In this document: positions 36,439 through 46,037 of the stretch, one piece after another
Layout: each line of letters opens with the position of its first letter
Numbering within the stretch: the first letter of the stretch is position 1
Origin: Lysobacter enzymogenes
GTDB taxonomy: Bacteria; Pseudomonadota; Gammaproteobacteria; Xanthomonadales; Xanthomonadaceae
Direction of reading: 5' to 3'
Assembly: GCF_023617245.1 (NCBI RefSeq)
Contig: NZ_CP067396.1
Span: 1,240,001-1,304,000, forward strand
Length of the DNA stretch: 64,000 bases
Made by a program: the position numbers and the translations under genes
The notes under the pieces: generated by a model
What the model was told of the DNA's origin: nothing
Databases searched by the model: none
What the model saw: only the letters and a program-made list of their open reading frames with translations

Positions 36439-37832
36439 AGCGCTTGAGCCTCAGCGAGATCGCGCGCCTCACCGGCGGCCGCCTGCGCGGCGGCGACGGC
36501 GGTCGAGAGAGCACGATCGACGTCGTATGCACCGACACCCGCGCGCTGCCGGCCGAAGGCGCGGCGCTGTTCGTCGCGCTCAAGGGCGAGCGCTTCGACG
36601 GCCACGACCACGTCGCCGGGCTGGCCCACACCGCGGTCGCCGCGGCGCTGGTGTCGCGCGAGATCGACGCGCCGATCGCCCAGGTGGTGGTCGCCGACAC
36701 CCAGCAGGCGCTGGCCGACCTCGCCGCCGGCGTGCAGGCGCAGCGCGCCGGCAACACCGTGGTCGCGATCACCGGCAGCAACGGCAAGACCAGCGTCAAG
36801 GCGCTGACCGCGGCGATCCTGGAGCGCGCCGGCAAGACCTACGCGACCCCGGGCAACCGCAACAACGAGATCGGCCTGCCGCTGGCGGTGCTCGACGCGC
36901 CGGAAGACGCGCGCTACTCGATCTACGAGATGGGCGCCGGCAAGCCCGGCGACATCGCCTATCTGGTGCGGGTGGCGCGTCCCGACGTGTCGCTGGTCAA
37001 CAACATCGCGCCGGCGCACCTGGAGCGCATGGGCAGCCTGCTCGGCATCGCCGACACCAAGGCGGCGATCTACGACGCGCTGGCGGACGGCGGCGTCGCG
37101 GCGATCAATGCCGACGACGCGTTCGCGCCTTATTTCGAGCAGCGCGTGGCCGGTCGCCGCGTCATCCGCTTCGGTCTGGACGCCAGCGCCGAGGTCACCG
37201 CGCGCGACGTGCGAGTGGCGCCAGAAGGTTCGACCTTCACCTTGGTTGCGCCGCAAGGCGAGGCGCAGGTCGCGCTGAAGCTGGTGGGCCGCCACAACGT
37301 GCGCAACGCCCTGGCCGCCGCGTCGCTGGCGCTGGGCGCGGGCGTGTCGCTGCAGCACATCGCCGACGGCCTCAACGCCGCGCAGCCGGTCGACGGCCGT
37401 TTGATCACCCACCGCTTGCCGAGCGGTGCGGTGCTGATCGACGACAGCTACAACGCCAACCCGGGCTCGACCGGCGCGGCGATCGACACGCTCGCGGAAA
37501 TGGGCGGCGAAAACTGGCTGGTGCTCGGCGCGATGCGCGAGATCGGCGACGAAGAAATCGCCATGCACGCCGAGATCGGCCGCCGCGCCAAGGCCGCCGG
37601 CCTGCGCCGGCTGTACGCGCTGGGCGAGCTGCCGGCCGCGGCCGCGGCCGCGTTCGGCGACGGCGCGCGCACGTTCGCCAGCCACGACGAACTGGCCGCG
37701 GCGCTGGCCGCGGAGCTCGCCGCCGGCGTGCGGGTGTTGGTGAAAGGTTCGCACAGCAGTGCGATGGACAAGATCGTGACGGCGTTGTTGTCGGCACACC
37801 GGCCGGGGGAGGGCACGACGCATGTTGCTTGA
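36435..37832 (+). CDS. murF: UDP-MurNAc-tripeptide:D-Ala-D-Ala ligase
   Basis: 465 residues. VCTDTRALPAEGAALFVALK is the uridine-binding domain, AITGSNGKTSVKALTAAILE (111-130) the P-loop, TPGNRNNEIGLPLAVLDAPE and EMGAGKPGDIAYL the central domain, and VLIDDSYNANPGSTGAAIDT the C-terminal ligase motif. It finishes the cytosolic pentapeptide precursor. Overlaps mraY by 11 bases. Confidence 0.97.
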   Translation: MKRLSLSEIARLTGGRLRGGDGGRESTIDVVCTDTRALPAEGAALFVALKGERFDGHDHVAGLAHTAVAAALVSREIDAPIAQVVVADTQQALADLAAGVQAQRAGNTVVAITGSNGKTSVKALTAAILERAGKTYATPGNRNNEIGLPLAVLDAPEDARYSIYEMGAGKPGDIAYLVRVARPDVSLVNNIAPAHLERMGSLLGIADTKAAIYDALADGGVAAINADDAFAPYFEQRVAGRRVIRFGLDASAEVTARDVRVAPEGSTFTLVAPQGEAQVALKLVGRHNVRNALAAASLALGAGVSLQHIADGLNAAQPVDGRLITHRLPSGAVLIDDSYNANPGSTGAAIDTLAEMGGENWLVLGAMREIGDEEIAMHAEIGRRAKAAGLRRLYALGELPAAAAAAFGDGARTFASHDELAAALAAELAAGVRVLVKGSHSSAMDKIVTALLSAHRPGEGTTHVA

Positions 37833-38907
37833 ATTGACTCGATGGCTCGAACAGCTGCAAAGCCTGTTCAACATCTTCGGGTACCTGACGTTCCGCGGCA
37901 TCCTCAGCGCGCTGACCTCGCTGGCGCTGTCGCTGTGGTGGGGCCCGGCGGTGATCCGCAAGCTCGGCCAGCTCAAGGGCGGCCAGCCGATCCGCAAGGA
38001 CGGCCCGCAGTCGCACTTCTCCAAGGCCGGCACGCCGACCATGGGCGGTGCGCTGATCCTGTTCACGGTGATGGCCTCGGTCCTGCTGTGGGGCGACCTG
38101 CGCAACAAGTACGTGTGGATCGTGTTGCTGGTGATGCTGGCGTTCGGCGCGATCGGCTGGTACGACGACTGGATCAAGATCGTCAAGCGCGATCCCAACG
38201 GCCTGAAGTCGCGCTGGAAGTACCTGTTGCAGTCGATCTTCGGCCTCGCCGCCGGCCTGTACCTGTGGCTGTACGCCGACGTGCCGGCGGCGACTACCTT
38301 CTACGTGCCGCTGTTCAAGTCGGTGGCGCTGCCGCTGGCCGGTGTCAGCTTCGTGGCGCTGGCGTATCTGTGGATCGTCGGCTTCTCCAACGCGGTCAAC
38401 CTCACCGACGGCCTCGACGGCCTGGCGATCATGCCGACCGTGCTGGTGGCCTGCGCGCTGGGCATCTTCGCCTACGCCTCCGGCCATGCCGAGTTCTCCA
38501 AGTACCTGCAGATCCCGGCGGTGCCCGGCGCGGGCGAACTGGTGATCATCTGCGCGGCCATCGCCGGCGCCGGCCTGGGCTTTCTGTGGTTCAACACCTA
38601 CCCGGCGATGGTGTTCATGGGCGACATCGGCGCGCTGGCGCTCGGCGCGGTGCTCGGCACCATCGCCATCATCGTGCGCCAGGAACTGGTGCTGGTGATC
38701 ATGGGCGGCATCTTCGTCATCGAGACGCTGTCGGTGATGATCCAGGTCGCTTCGTTCAAGCTGACCGGCAAGCGCGTGTTCCGCATGGCGCCGATCCACC
38801 ACCACTTCGAGCTCAAGGGCTGGCCGGAGCCGCGCGTGATCGTGCGCTTCTGGATCATCTCGGTGGTGCTGGTGCTGGTCGGCCTGGCCACCCTCAAGGT
38901 CCGCTGA
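37822..38907 (+). CDS. mraY: Phospho-MurNAc-pentapeptide transferase MraY
   Basis: 361 residues, about ten membrane helices. It attaches the pentapeptide precursor to undecaprenyl phosphate (lipid I). Motifs: KAGTPTMGGALILFTVMASV, the catalytic Asp pair in GWYDDWIKI, NAVNLTDGLDGLAIMPT, NTYPAMVFMGDIGALALGA and RMAPIHHHFELKGWPEPRVI. Its stop shares one base with the ftsW start. In E. coli murD lies between these two genes; here it is absent. Confidence 0.97.
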   Translation: MLLELTRWLEQLQSLFNIFGYLTFRGILSALTSLALSLWWGPAVIRKLGQLKGGQPIRKDGPQSHFSKAGTPTMGGALILFTVMASVLLWGDLRNKYVWIVLLVMLAFGAIGWYDDWIKIVKRDPNGLKSRWKYLLQSIFGLAAGLYLWLYADVPAATTFYVPLFKSVALPLAGVSFVALAYLWIVGFSNAVNLTDGLDGLAIMPTVLVACALGIFAYASGHAEFSKYLQIPAVPGAGELVIICAAIAGAGLGFLWFNTYPAMVFMGDIGALALGAVLGTIAIIVRQELVLVIMGGIFVIETLSVMIQVASFKLTGKRVFRMAPIHHHFELKGWPEPRVIVRFWIISVVLVLVGLATLKVR

Positions 38908-40196
38908 TGGAAAACACCGCGCGCCAGGCGACCCGACTCGAAGCGATCCACGGTCGTTACGACCCGTGGCTGCTCGCCGCGTCCGCGGCGCTGGCGTGCG
39001 TGGGCGTGATCATGGTCGGCTCGGCCTCGCTGGGCGTGGCCAACACCCACGAAGTCGATCCGTTCTATTTCCTGACCCGCCACCTGATGTTCCTGGCCAT
39101 CGGCCTGGGCCTGGCGTTCTGGCTGATGCGCACCGAGCTCAAGACCATCGAGCAGCACAACCAGTGGCTGCTGCTGGTGTGCGTGGTGCTGCTGGTGGCG
39201 GTGTTCATCCCCGGCATCGGCCGCCAGGTCAACGGCGCCAAGCGCTGGATCAACCTGGCGGTGATCGGCTTCCAGGCGGTGGAAGCGGTGAAGCTGCTCT
39301 ACATCGTCTGGCTCGCCAGCTACCTCAAGCGTTTCAGCGAGGACATCTCGGCCACCTGGGGCGCGATGCTCAAGCCGATCGGCGTGGCGGTGGTGCTGGT
39401 CGGCCTGCTGCTGATGCAGCCGGACTTCGGCTCGTCCTCGCTGCTGCTGGCGATCACCGCCGGCATGCTGGTGCTGGGCGGCGTCAACATGCCGCGCATG
39501 TTCGGACCGGTGCTGATCGGCCTGCCGGTGCTGGCGGTGATCGCCATCGCCGAGCCGTACCGGGTGATCCGCCTGACCTCGTTCATGAATCCCTGGAGCG
39601 ATCCGTTCGGCACCGGCTACCAGCTGACCAATGCGTTGATGGCGGTCGGCCGCGGCGAGTGGACCGGCGTCGGCCTCGGCGCCTCGGTACAGAAGCTGCA
39701 GTACCTGCCCGAAGCGCACACCGACTTCATCATGGCGGTGATCGCCGAGGAATTCGGCTTCGCCGGCGTGTGCGCCGTGGTCGGCCTGTACGCGCTGCTG
39801 GCCGGCCGCGCGCTGTGGACCGGGTTGAAGTGCGTGGAGATGCGCCGCCACTTCTCCGGCTATGTCGCGTTCGGCATCGCCCTGTGGATGAGCCTGCAGA
39901 GCTTCGTCTCCATCGGCGTGAACCTGGGCCTGCTGCCGACCAAGGGCCTGACCCTGCCGATGATTTCCTACGGCGGCTCCAGCATCCTGATGAGCTGCGC
40001 CGCGCTCGGCGTGCTGCTGCGCGTGTCCTACGAGCTCGACCGCGCCCAGCGCCAGGTCGCGCGCCTGCGCGGCGAAGCCGCCGGCAGCGCGCCGGCGACG
40101 GCGAGCCCGGCGCCGGCCGCGGCCGCCGCGGGCGCCGCGCGCGGCACCAGCCGCCTGCGCGACCGGGTCGAGCCTTCGCTCGGGAGGACCGCATGA
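38907..40196 (+). CDS. ftsW: Septal peptidoglycan glycosyltransferase FtsW
   Basis: 429 residues with ten or so membrane helices. SEDS-family motifs: GRQVNGAKRWINLAVIGFQA, QPDFGSSSLLLAITAGMLVL (with the catalytic Asp region), GYQLTNALMAVGRGEWTGVG, YLPEAHTDFIMAVIAEEFGF and LPMISYGGSSILMSCAALGV. The C-terminal tail is Ala/Pro-rich. It polymerises septal glycan strands with FtsI. Starts on the mraY stop (TGATG) and overlaps murG by 4 bases. Confidence 0.96.
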   Translation: MENTARQATRLEAIHGRYDPWLLAASAALACVGVIMVGSASLGVANTHEVDPFYFLTRHLMFLAIGLGLAFWLMRTELKTIEQHNQWLLLVCVVLLVAVFIPGIGRQVNGAKRWINLAVIGFQAVEAVKLLYIVWLASYLKRFSEDISATWGAMLKPIGVAVVLVGLLLMQPDFGSSSLLLAITAGMLVLGGVNMPRMFGPVLIGLPVLAVIAIAEPYRVIRLTSFMNPWSDPFGTGYQLTNALMAVGRGEWTGVGLGASVQKLQYLPEAHTDFIMAVIAEEFGFAGVCAVVGLYALLAGRALWTGLKCVEMRRHFSGYVAFGIALWMSLQSFVSIGVNLGLLPTKGLTLPMISYGGSSILMSCAALGVLLRVSYELDRAQRQVARLRGEAAGSAPATASPAPAAAAAGAARGTSRLRDRVEPSLGRTA

Positions 40197-41266
40197 GCGA
40201 GCGTCCCGTGTTGATCCTGGCCGGCGGCACCGGCGGGCATATCTTTCCGGGCCTGGCCGTGGCCAAGGCGCTGCGGGCGAGGGGCGTTGCGGTCGCATGG
40301 CTCGGCGCCGACGGCGGCATGGAAACCAGGCTGGTGCCGCAACACGGCATCGAGATCGACACGCTCGCGATCGGCGGCGTGCGCGGCAAGGGCGTCGCCA
40401 CGCTGTTGCGCGCGCCGTTCCGGCTCGCCGCTTCGGTGCGCGCGGCCGGCCGCGTGCTGCGCCAGCGCCAGCCGCGCGCGGTGGTCAGCTTCGGCGGTTA
40501 CGCCGCCGGCCCCGGCGGCCTGGCCGCGCGCCTGGCCGGCTTGCCGCTGGTCGTGCACGAACAGAACCGCGCGCCGGGCCTGACCAATCGCGTGCTGTCG
40601 CGCTTCGCCCGCCGCGTGCTGACCGGTTTCCCGGACACCTTCGGCGACCACGACGACGTGGCCGGCAATCCGGTGCGCGCCGAGATCGCCGCGATCGCGC
40701 CGCCAGCGCAGCGTTTCGCCGAGCGCAGCGGCCCGCTCAAGCTGCTGGTGCTCGGCGGCAGCCAGGGCGCGCGCGCCTTGAACCGCGCGGTGCCCGAAGC
40801 GGTCGCCGGCTTGCGCGGGCGGGTGCCGTGCGAGGTTCGCCACCAATGCGGCGAGAAGATGCTGGCCGATGCGCAGGAGGCTTATGCGAAGGCCGGCGTC
40901 GCCGCTTCGCTGGAGCCGTTCATCGCCGACATGGCGGCCGCTTACGCCTGGGCCGACCTGGTCGTCTGCCGCGCCGGCGCGCTGACCCTGGCCGAGCTGT
41001 GCGCGGCCGGTGTCGGCAGCGTGCTGGTGCCGTTCCCGCAGGCGGTCGACGACCACCAGACCAAGAACGCGCGCTATCTGGTCGACCGCGGCGCGGCGCA
41101 GCTGCTGCCGCAGGCCGGCGACGACCTCGGCGCGCGGCTGTCGGCGACCATCGAGATCCTGGCCGAACGCGGCGTGCTGCTGCAGATGGCCGAGGCCGCG
41201 CGCGCCATCGCCAAGCCCGACGCGGCCGAGCGCGTCGCCGATGCGGTGCTGGAGGTGGCGCGATGA
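40193..41266 (+). CDS. murG: UDP-GlcNAc:lipid I GlcNAc transferase MurG
   Basis: 357 residues, GT28 fold. ILAGGTGGHIFPGLAVAKAL is the glycine-rich acceptor loop, SFGGYAAGPGGLAARLAGLP the second, LVVHEQNRAPGLTNR the family motif, LVLGGSQGARALNRAVPEAV the UDP-binding half and CRAGALTLAELCAAGVGSVL the ribose/GlcNAc contact region. It converts lipid I to lipid II at the inner face of the membrane. Its TGA overlaps a small ORF start (ATGA). Confidence 0.97.
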   Translation: MSERPVLILAGGTGGHIFPGLAVAKALRARGVAVAWLGADGGMETRLVPQHGIEIDTLAIGGVRGKGVATLLRAPFRLAASVRAAGRVLRQRQPRAVVSFGGYAAGPGGLAARLAGLPLVVHEQNRAPGLTNRVLSRFARRVLTGFPDTFGDHDDVAGNPVRAEIAAIAPPAQRFAERSGPLKLLVLGGSQGARALNRAVPEAVAGLRGRVPCEVRHQCGEKMLADAQEAYAKAGVAASLEPFIADMAAAYAWADLVVCRAGALTLAELCAAGVGSVLVPFPQAVDDHQTKNARYLVDRGAAQLLPQAGDDLGARLSATIEILAERGVLLQMAEAARAIAKPDAAERVADAVLEVAR

Positions 41267-41433
41267 AGCGTACGCATTGCGGAAACGCCGCGGGCGTTCG
41301 CGCGATCGAAGGCCGCGCCTTCTTCGCGGCTTCACGCGCTGTGCGTACCCTGCGCGCCCCTTCAGGCCTTCGCGACATGACCACTTCTCTTCTGCGCAAC
41401 TCCCACCCCTCGACTTCGGAAGCCACGCCATGA
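41263..41433 (+). CDS. Possible small ORF between murG and murC
   Basis: A 56-residue frame (MKRTHCGNAAGVRAIEGRAF and onward) that starts on the murG stop (ATGA) and ends on the murC start (ATGA). It contains several Arg and Ser residues, no membrane helix and no known domain. It may be a real small protein, a translational relay that keeps ribosomes moving from murG to murC, or simply a spacer without stops. Confidence 0.3.
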   Translation: MKRTHCGNAAGVRAIEGRAFFAASRAVRTLRAPSGLRDMTTSLLRNSHPSTSEATP

Positions 41434-42875
41434 GCACCGCCCTGCGCCGCCGCCTGCAGCACACCGGCGACCTGGCCAAGGCGTTCCCGCGCGTGCACTT
41501 CGTCGGCATCGGCGGCACCGGCATGAGCGGCATCGCCGAAGTCATGTGCACGCTGGGCTATCAGGTGTCCGGCTCGGACATGGCCGACAACGCGGTGACC
41601 CGCCGGCTGGCGTCGATGGGCGCGACCGTGCACCGCGGCCACGCCGCCGCCAACGTGCTCGGCGCCGACTGCGTGGTGGTGTCCAGCGCGATCAAGCGCG
41701 ACAACCCCGAACTGATGGAAGCGCGCGCCCAGCGCATCCCGGTGGTGCCGCGCGCGGAGATGCTGGCCGAGCTGATGCGCTTCCGCCGCGGCATCGCCGT
41801 GGCCGGCACCCACGGCAAGACCACCACCACCTCGCTGACCGCGAGCGTGCTGGCCGAGGGCGGCATCGACCCGACCTTCGTGATCGGCGGCAAGCTGCTC
41901 GCCGCCGGCGCCAACGCCGGCCTCGGCGGCGGCCAGTGGCTGGTGGCCGAGGCCGACGAGAGCGACGGCAGCTTCCTGCGCCTGAACCCGCAGATCGCCA
42001 TCGTCACCAACATCGACGCCGATCACCTGGAGAACTACGGCGGCGACTTCGCCAAGGTCCAGGCCGCGTTCGAGGAATTCCTGCACCGGCTGCCGTTCTA
42101 CGGCCTGGCGGTGCTGTGCATCGACGACGCCAACGTCGCCCGGCTGGCCGCGGAGACGCCGCGCCACGTGATGACCTACGGCTTCGCGCCCGAGGCCGAC
42201 GTGCGCGCCGAGGACGTCAGCCAGGACGGCGGCGCGATGCGCTTCGCCCTGTGCCTGCCCGACGCCACCCGCACCGCGGTGACCCTGGCGCTGCCGGGCC
42301 GCCACAACGTGCTCAACGCGCTGGCCGCGGCCGCGGTGGCGTGGCAGCTCGGCGTGCAGCCCGAGGCGATCGCGCGCGCGCTGGAGAAGTTCGCCGGCAT
42401 CGGCCGCCGCTTCAACCTGCTGGCGCAGATCAAGACCGACAAGGGCGCGACCGTGCAACTGGTCGACGACTACGGCCACCACCCGAAGGAACTGGAAGCC
42501 GTGTTCGCCGCCGCCCGCGGCGGTTGGCCGGACAAGCGCCTGGTGGTGGCGTTCCAGCCGCACCGCTACAGCCGCACCCGCGACCTGTTCGACGACTTCG
42601 CCGCGGTGCTGTCGTCGGTCGACGCGCTGGTGCTGACCGAGGTCTATCCGGCCGGCGAAGCGCCGATCGCCGGCGCCGACGCCAAGTCGCTGGCGCGCGC
42701 GATCCGCGCGCGCGGGCGCATCGACCCGGTCGTGGTCGGCGCCGCCGGCGACCTCGCCGGCGTGCTGCCGGACGTATTGAACGACGGCGACCTGCTGTTG
42801 CTGATGGGCGCCGGCGACATCGGCGCCGCGGCCCAGCAGTTGGCCGCCACCGGTTTCCAAGGAGAGTCGAAGTGA
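41430..42875 (+). CDS. murC: UDP-N-acetylmuramate:L-alanine ligase
   Basis: 481 residues. RVHFVGIGGTGMSGIAEVM (21-39) binds UDP, VAGTHGKTTTTSLTA (124-138) is the P-loop, ADESDGSFLRLNPQIAIVTN and NIDADHLENYGGDF form the central site, and VDDYGHHPKELEAVFAAARG with FQPHRYSRTRDLFDDFA the ligase C-domain. First amino acid addition to UDP-MurNAc. GTGA overlap with ddl. Confidence 0.97.
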   Translation: MSTALRRRLQHTGDLAKAFPRVHFVGIGGTGMSGIAEVMCTLGYQVSGSDMADNAVTRRLASMGATVHRGHAAANVLGADCVVVSSAIKRDNPELMEARAQRIPVVPRAEMLAELMRFRRGIAVAGTHGKTTTTSLTASVLAEGGIDPTFVIGGKLLAAGANAGLGGGQWLVAEADESDGSFLRLNPQIAIVTNIDADHLENYGGDFAKVQAAFEEFLHRLPFYGLAVLCIDDANVARLAAETPRHVMTYGFAPEADVRAEDVSQDGGAMRFALCLPDATRTAVTLALPGRHNVLNALAAAAVAWQLGVQPEAIARALEKFAGIGRRFNLLAQIKTDKGATVQLVDDYGHHPKELEAVFAAARGGWPDKRLVVAFQPHRYSRTRDLFDDFAAVLSSVDALVLTEVYPAGEAPIAGADAKSLARAIRARGRIDPVVVGAAGDLAGVLPDVLNDGDLLLLMGAGDIGAAAQQLAATGFQGESK

Positions 42876-43849
42876 GTGTGAAGTTCGCCGCGCTGCGCGT
42901 CACCGACCCGGCCGTGTTCGGCCGCGTCGCCGTGCTCATGGGCGGCACCAGCGCCGAGCGCGAGGTGTCGCTGGATTCCGGCCGCGGCGTGCTCGACGCG
43001 CTGCGCTCGCGCGGCGTGGACGCGTTCGCGGTCGACGGCATCCCGGCGTTGATCGAGCGCATCCGCGTCGGCGGCGTCGACCGCGTGTTCAACATCCTGC
43101 ACGGCAACAAGGGCGGCGGCGAAGACGGCGTGCTGCAGGGCGTGCTCGAGGCGCTCGGCGTGCCCTACACCGGATCGGACGTGCTCGGCTCGGCGCTGGC
43201 GATGGACAAGATCCGCACCAAGCAGGTGTGGATCGGCTCGGGCCTGCCGACCCCGCGCTTCAAGCGCATCGCCAAGGGCGACGACGTGCATGCGGCGGCG
43301 CGCGAGATCGGCCTGCCGGTGATCATCAAGCCGTCGTGCGAAGGCTCCAGCGTCGGCGTTTCGCGCGTGCTCGCCGATGCCGACATCGACGAAGCCGTGG
43401 CCCTGGCCGCGCGCTATCCCGGCGAGATGCTTATGGAGCAGATGATCGTCGGCGACGAGCTCACCGTCGCGGTGCTGATCGACGGCGAGGGCTACACCGC
43501 GCTGCCGTCGATCCGGATCGTGCCGAAGGGCGAGTGGTACGACTATCATGCCAAGTACATCGCCGAGGACACCCAGTACCTGTGTCCGGGCCTGGACGGC
43601 GCCGCCGAAGACGAGATCCGCCGCCTGGCGATGCAGGCCTTCGTCGCCGCCGGCTGCAAGGGCTGGGGCCGCGTCGACTTCATGCGCGACCGCGACGGCC
43701 GGTTCTACCTGATCGAGGTCAACACCGCGCCGGGCATGACCAGCCACTCGCTGGTGCCCAAGGCCGCGCGCCAGGTCGGCATCGAATACGACGAACTGTG
43801 CTGGCGGGTGCTCGAAGCCACCGTGGTCGCGGGAGGTGGCGCGGCGTGA
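42872..43849 (+). CDS. ddl: D-alanine:D-alanine ligase
   Basis: 325 residues from GTG 42872, with AAGGAG (42859-42864) seven bases upstream. ATP-grasp enzyme: VAVLMGGTSAEREVSLDSGR, NILHGNKGGGEDGVLQGVLE, GLPVIIKPSCEGSSVGVSRV, EQMIVGDELTVAVLIDGEG, and FYLIEVNTAPGMTSHSLVPK (metal ligands Glu and Asn). Makes the D-Ala-D-Ala dipeptide used by MurF. Overlaps the GTG of ftsQ by 4 bases. Confidence 0.96.
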   Translation: MSVKFAALRVTDPAVFGRVAVLMGGTSAEREVSLDSGRGVLDALRSRGVDAFAVDGIPALIERIRVGGVDRVFNILHGNKGGGEDGVLQGVLEALGVPYTGSDVLGSALAMDKIRTKQVWIGSGLPTPRFKRIAKGDDVHAAAREIGLPVIIKPSCEGSSVGVSRVLADADIDEAVALAARYPGEMLMEQMIVGDELTVAVLIDGEGYTALPSIRIVPKGEWYDYHAKYIAEDTQYLCPGLDGAAEDEIRRLAMQAFVAAGCKGWGRVDFMRDRDGRFYLIEVNTAPGMTSHSLVPKAARQVGIEYDELCWRVLEATVVAGGGAA

Positions 43850-44589
43850 ACGCCCTGCTGCGACTCGTCGGATGGGCATTGGCGCTGGTCCTGGTGGCGC
43901 TGCCGATCGTGGCCGTGTTGAACGGCTGGATCGGCGCGAACCAGTGGCCGCTCAAGCGCCTGCGCGTGACCGGCGAGTTCGAGCGGGTGGACGCGGCGTC
44001 GCTGCGCAAGACCTTGCTGCCCTACGCCCAGCGCGGTTTCTTCGCGGTCGACCTGCCCAAGGCGCAGGACGCGGTGTCGAAGTTGCCGTGGGTCGAGCGC
44101 GCCGAGGTGCGCAAGCGCTGGCCGGACGTGCTGGAAGTGACCGTGGTCGAGCACAAGCCGTTCGCGCGCTGGGGCGAGGACCGTTTGCTGTCGGAGCAGG
44201 GCCGCCTGTTCCCGATCGGCAAGGACCTGCAGGTGCCCGACAAGCTGCCGCGGTTCGGCGGGCCCGAGAGCCGGGTCGCCGACGTGGTGGCGCTGTACAA
44301 CGAGTCGCGCGAGCTGTTCGCGCCGGTGGGACTGGAAGTGCGCGACGTCGAGGTCGACCAGCGCGGCAGCTGGACCATGGGCCTGAGCAACGGCGCGCGG
44401 ATCGTGATCGGCCGCACCGAGCAGCGTTCGCGCCTGAGCCGCTTCGTGCACATGCTGCCGCAGCTCACCGCGCAGAAGGCGCAGGTGCTCGAACGCGCCG
44501 ATCTTCGCTACACCAATGGTTTTTCGCTGACGTGGGCGCCCGCGCAACAGGCGCCGGCGGCCGCACCGAAGCAGCAAGGACAGTCATGA
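43846..44589 (+). CDS. ftsQ: Cell division protein FtsQ
   Basis: 247 residues from GTG 43846 (GGAGG about 9 bases before it). One membrane helix (WALALVLVALPIVAVLNGWI) near residue 10, then a POTRA domain (WPLKRLRVTGEFERVDAASL ... LPWVERAEVRKRWPDVLEVT) and the FtsQ beta domain (WGEDRLLSEQGRLFPIGKDL). Scaffold of the FtsQLB activator complex. Overlaps ftsA by 4 bases. Tail is Gln/Ala/Pro-rich. Confidence 0.94.
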   Translation: MNALLRLVGWALALVLVALPIVAVLNGWIGANQWPLKRLRVTGEFERVDAASLRKTLLPYAQRGFFAVDLPKAQDAVSKLPWVERAEVRKRWPDVLEVTVVEHKPFARWGEDRLLSEQGRLFPIGKDLQVPDKLPRFGGPESRVADVVALYNESRELFAPVGLEVRDVEVDQRGSWTMGLSNGARIVIGRTEQRSRLSRFVHMLPQLTAQKAQVLERADLRYTNGFSLTWAPAQQAPAAAPKQQGQS

Positions 44590-45836
44590 ACCGCAAAGGC
44601 GACAAGTCGCTCATCGTTGGCCTCGACATCGGCACCTCCAAGGTGGTGGCGCTGGTCGGCGAGTACACACCTTCCGACGGCCGGCCTGGCAACCCGATCG
44701 AGGTGATCGGCATCGGTTCGCACGAATCGCGCGGGCTCAAGCGCGGCGTGGTGGTGGATATCGAATCCACCGTGCAGTCGATCCAGCGCGCGATCGAGGA
44801 AGCCGAGCTGATGGCCGGCTGCGAGATCCGCTCGGTCTACGCCTCGATCTCCGGCAACCACATCCAGTGCCGCAACTCGCAGGGCATCGCCCCGATCCGC
44901 GACGGCGAGGTCACCTACGGCGACCTCGACCGGGTGCTGGAAGCGGCCAAGGCGGTGGCGATCCCGGCCGACCAGAAGATCCTGCACGCGATCCCGCGCG
45001 ACTACGTGCTCGACGATTCGCAGGAAGGCATCCGCAATCCGGTCGGCATGACCGGCGTGCGCCTGGAGGTGCATGCGCACCTGGTGGTGTGCGCGCAGTC
45101 GGCCGCGGCCAACATCAGCAAGTGCGTGCAGCGCTGCGGCCTGCAGGTCGACGATCTGATCCTCGGCGTGCTGGCGTCCAGCAATGCGGTGCTGACCAAC
45201 GACGAGCGCGAGCTCGGCGTGATCCTGGTCGACATCGGCGCCGGCACCACCGACATCGCGGTGTTCGTGCAAGGCGCCATCGCCCATAGCGCCAGCCTGC
45301 CGATCGCCGGCGACAAGGTCACCGAGGACATCGCCCACATGCTGCGCACGCCGACGCCGGAGGCCGAGCAGATCAAGGTCCGCTACGCCTGCGCGCTGGC
45401 GCAGATGGCGACCGCCGAGGAATCGATCCAGGTGCCCAGCGTCGGCGACCGGCCGCCGCGGCGGATGCCGCGCCACTCGCTGGCGCAGGCGGTGCAGGCG
45501 CGCTACGAGGAGATCTTCGAAATGATCCAGGCCGAACTGCGCCGCTCGGGCTTCGAGCACCACGTGCGCGCCGGCATGGTCCTGACCGGCGGCGCGGCGA
45601 AGATGGAAGGCGTGGTCGAGCTGGCCGAGGAAATGCTGCAGATGCCGGTGCGCGTCGGTATTCCCCAGCACGTCACCGGCCTGGGCGAAGTGGTCGGCAA
45701 CCCGGTCCACGCCACCGGCGTGGGCCTGCTGCTGATGGGCAGCCAGATCGAGAACCCGCGCCGTCCGGTGATTTCGACCGGACGCGCCGGCAGCTTCCTG
45801 AGCAAGTTGAAGAACTGGTATCGCGGCGAGTTCTGA
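44586..45836 (+). CDS. ftsA: Cell division protein FtsA
   Basis: 416 residues, actin-like ATPase. SLIVGLDIGTSKVVALVGEY (8-27) is phosphate loop 1, the 1C subdomain follows (SRGLKRGVVVDIESTVQSIQ), GVILVDIGAGTTDIAVFVQG is phosphate 2, MVLTGGAAKMEGVVELAEEM the adenosine motif. The C-terminal amphipathic membrane helix is LSKLKNWYRGEF. It tethers FtsZ to the membrane and recruits the divisome. Confidence 0.97.
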   Translation: MNRKGDKSLIVGLDIGTSKVVALVGEYTPSDGRPGNPIEVIGIGSHESRGLKRGVVVDIESTVQSIQRAIEEAELMAGCEIRSVYASISGNHIQCRNSQGIAPIRDGEVTYGDLDRVLEAAKAVAIPADQKILHAIPRDYVLDDSQEGIRNPVGMTGVRLEVHAHLVVCAQSAAANISKCVQRCGLQVDDLILGVLASSNAVLTNDERELGVILVDIGAGTTDIAVFVQGAIAHSASLPIAGDKVTEDIAHMLRTPTPEAEQIKVRYACALAQMATAEESIQVPSVGDRPPRRMPRHSLAQAVQARYEEIFEMIQAELRRSGFEHHVRAGMVLTGGAAKMEGVVELAEEMLQMPVRVGIPQHVTGLGEVVGNPVHATGVGLLLMGSQIENPRRPVISTGRAGSFLSKLKNWYRGEF

Positions 45837-46037
45837 TCGCCGCGGTCCGGGATTGAAGTTCAGTTACAGCAAAGGGCAACGCGGAACAGGGCAAACAGGG
45901 AAGTCGTAACGAAGCGGTACGTCGTTTAGTTGTTCAACATAAAAACCATAAACGCCGGGAAGGTGATGGAGGGTCGGATCGCATGTTGCGAATCCCGCAG
46001 TCCCCATCCCAGATCCCGGCTCAAAGAGGACGAGGAC

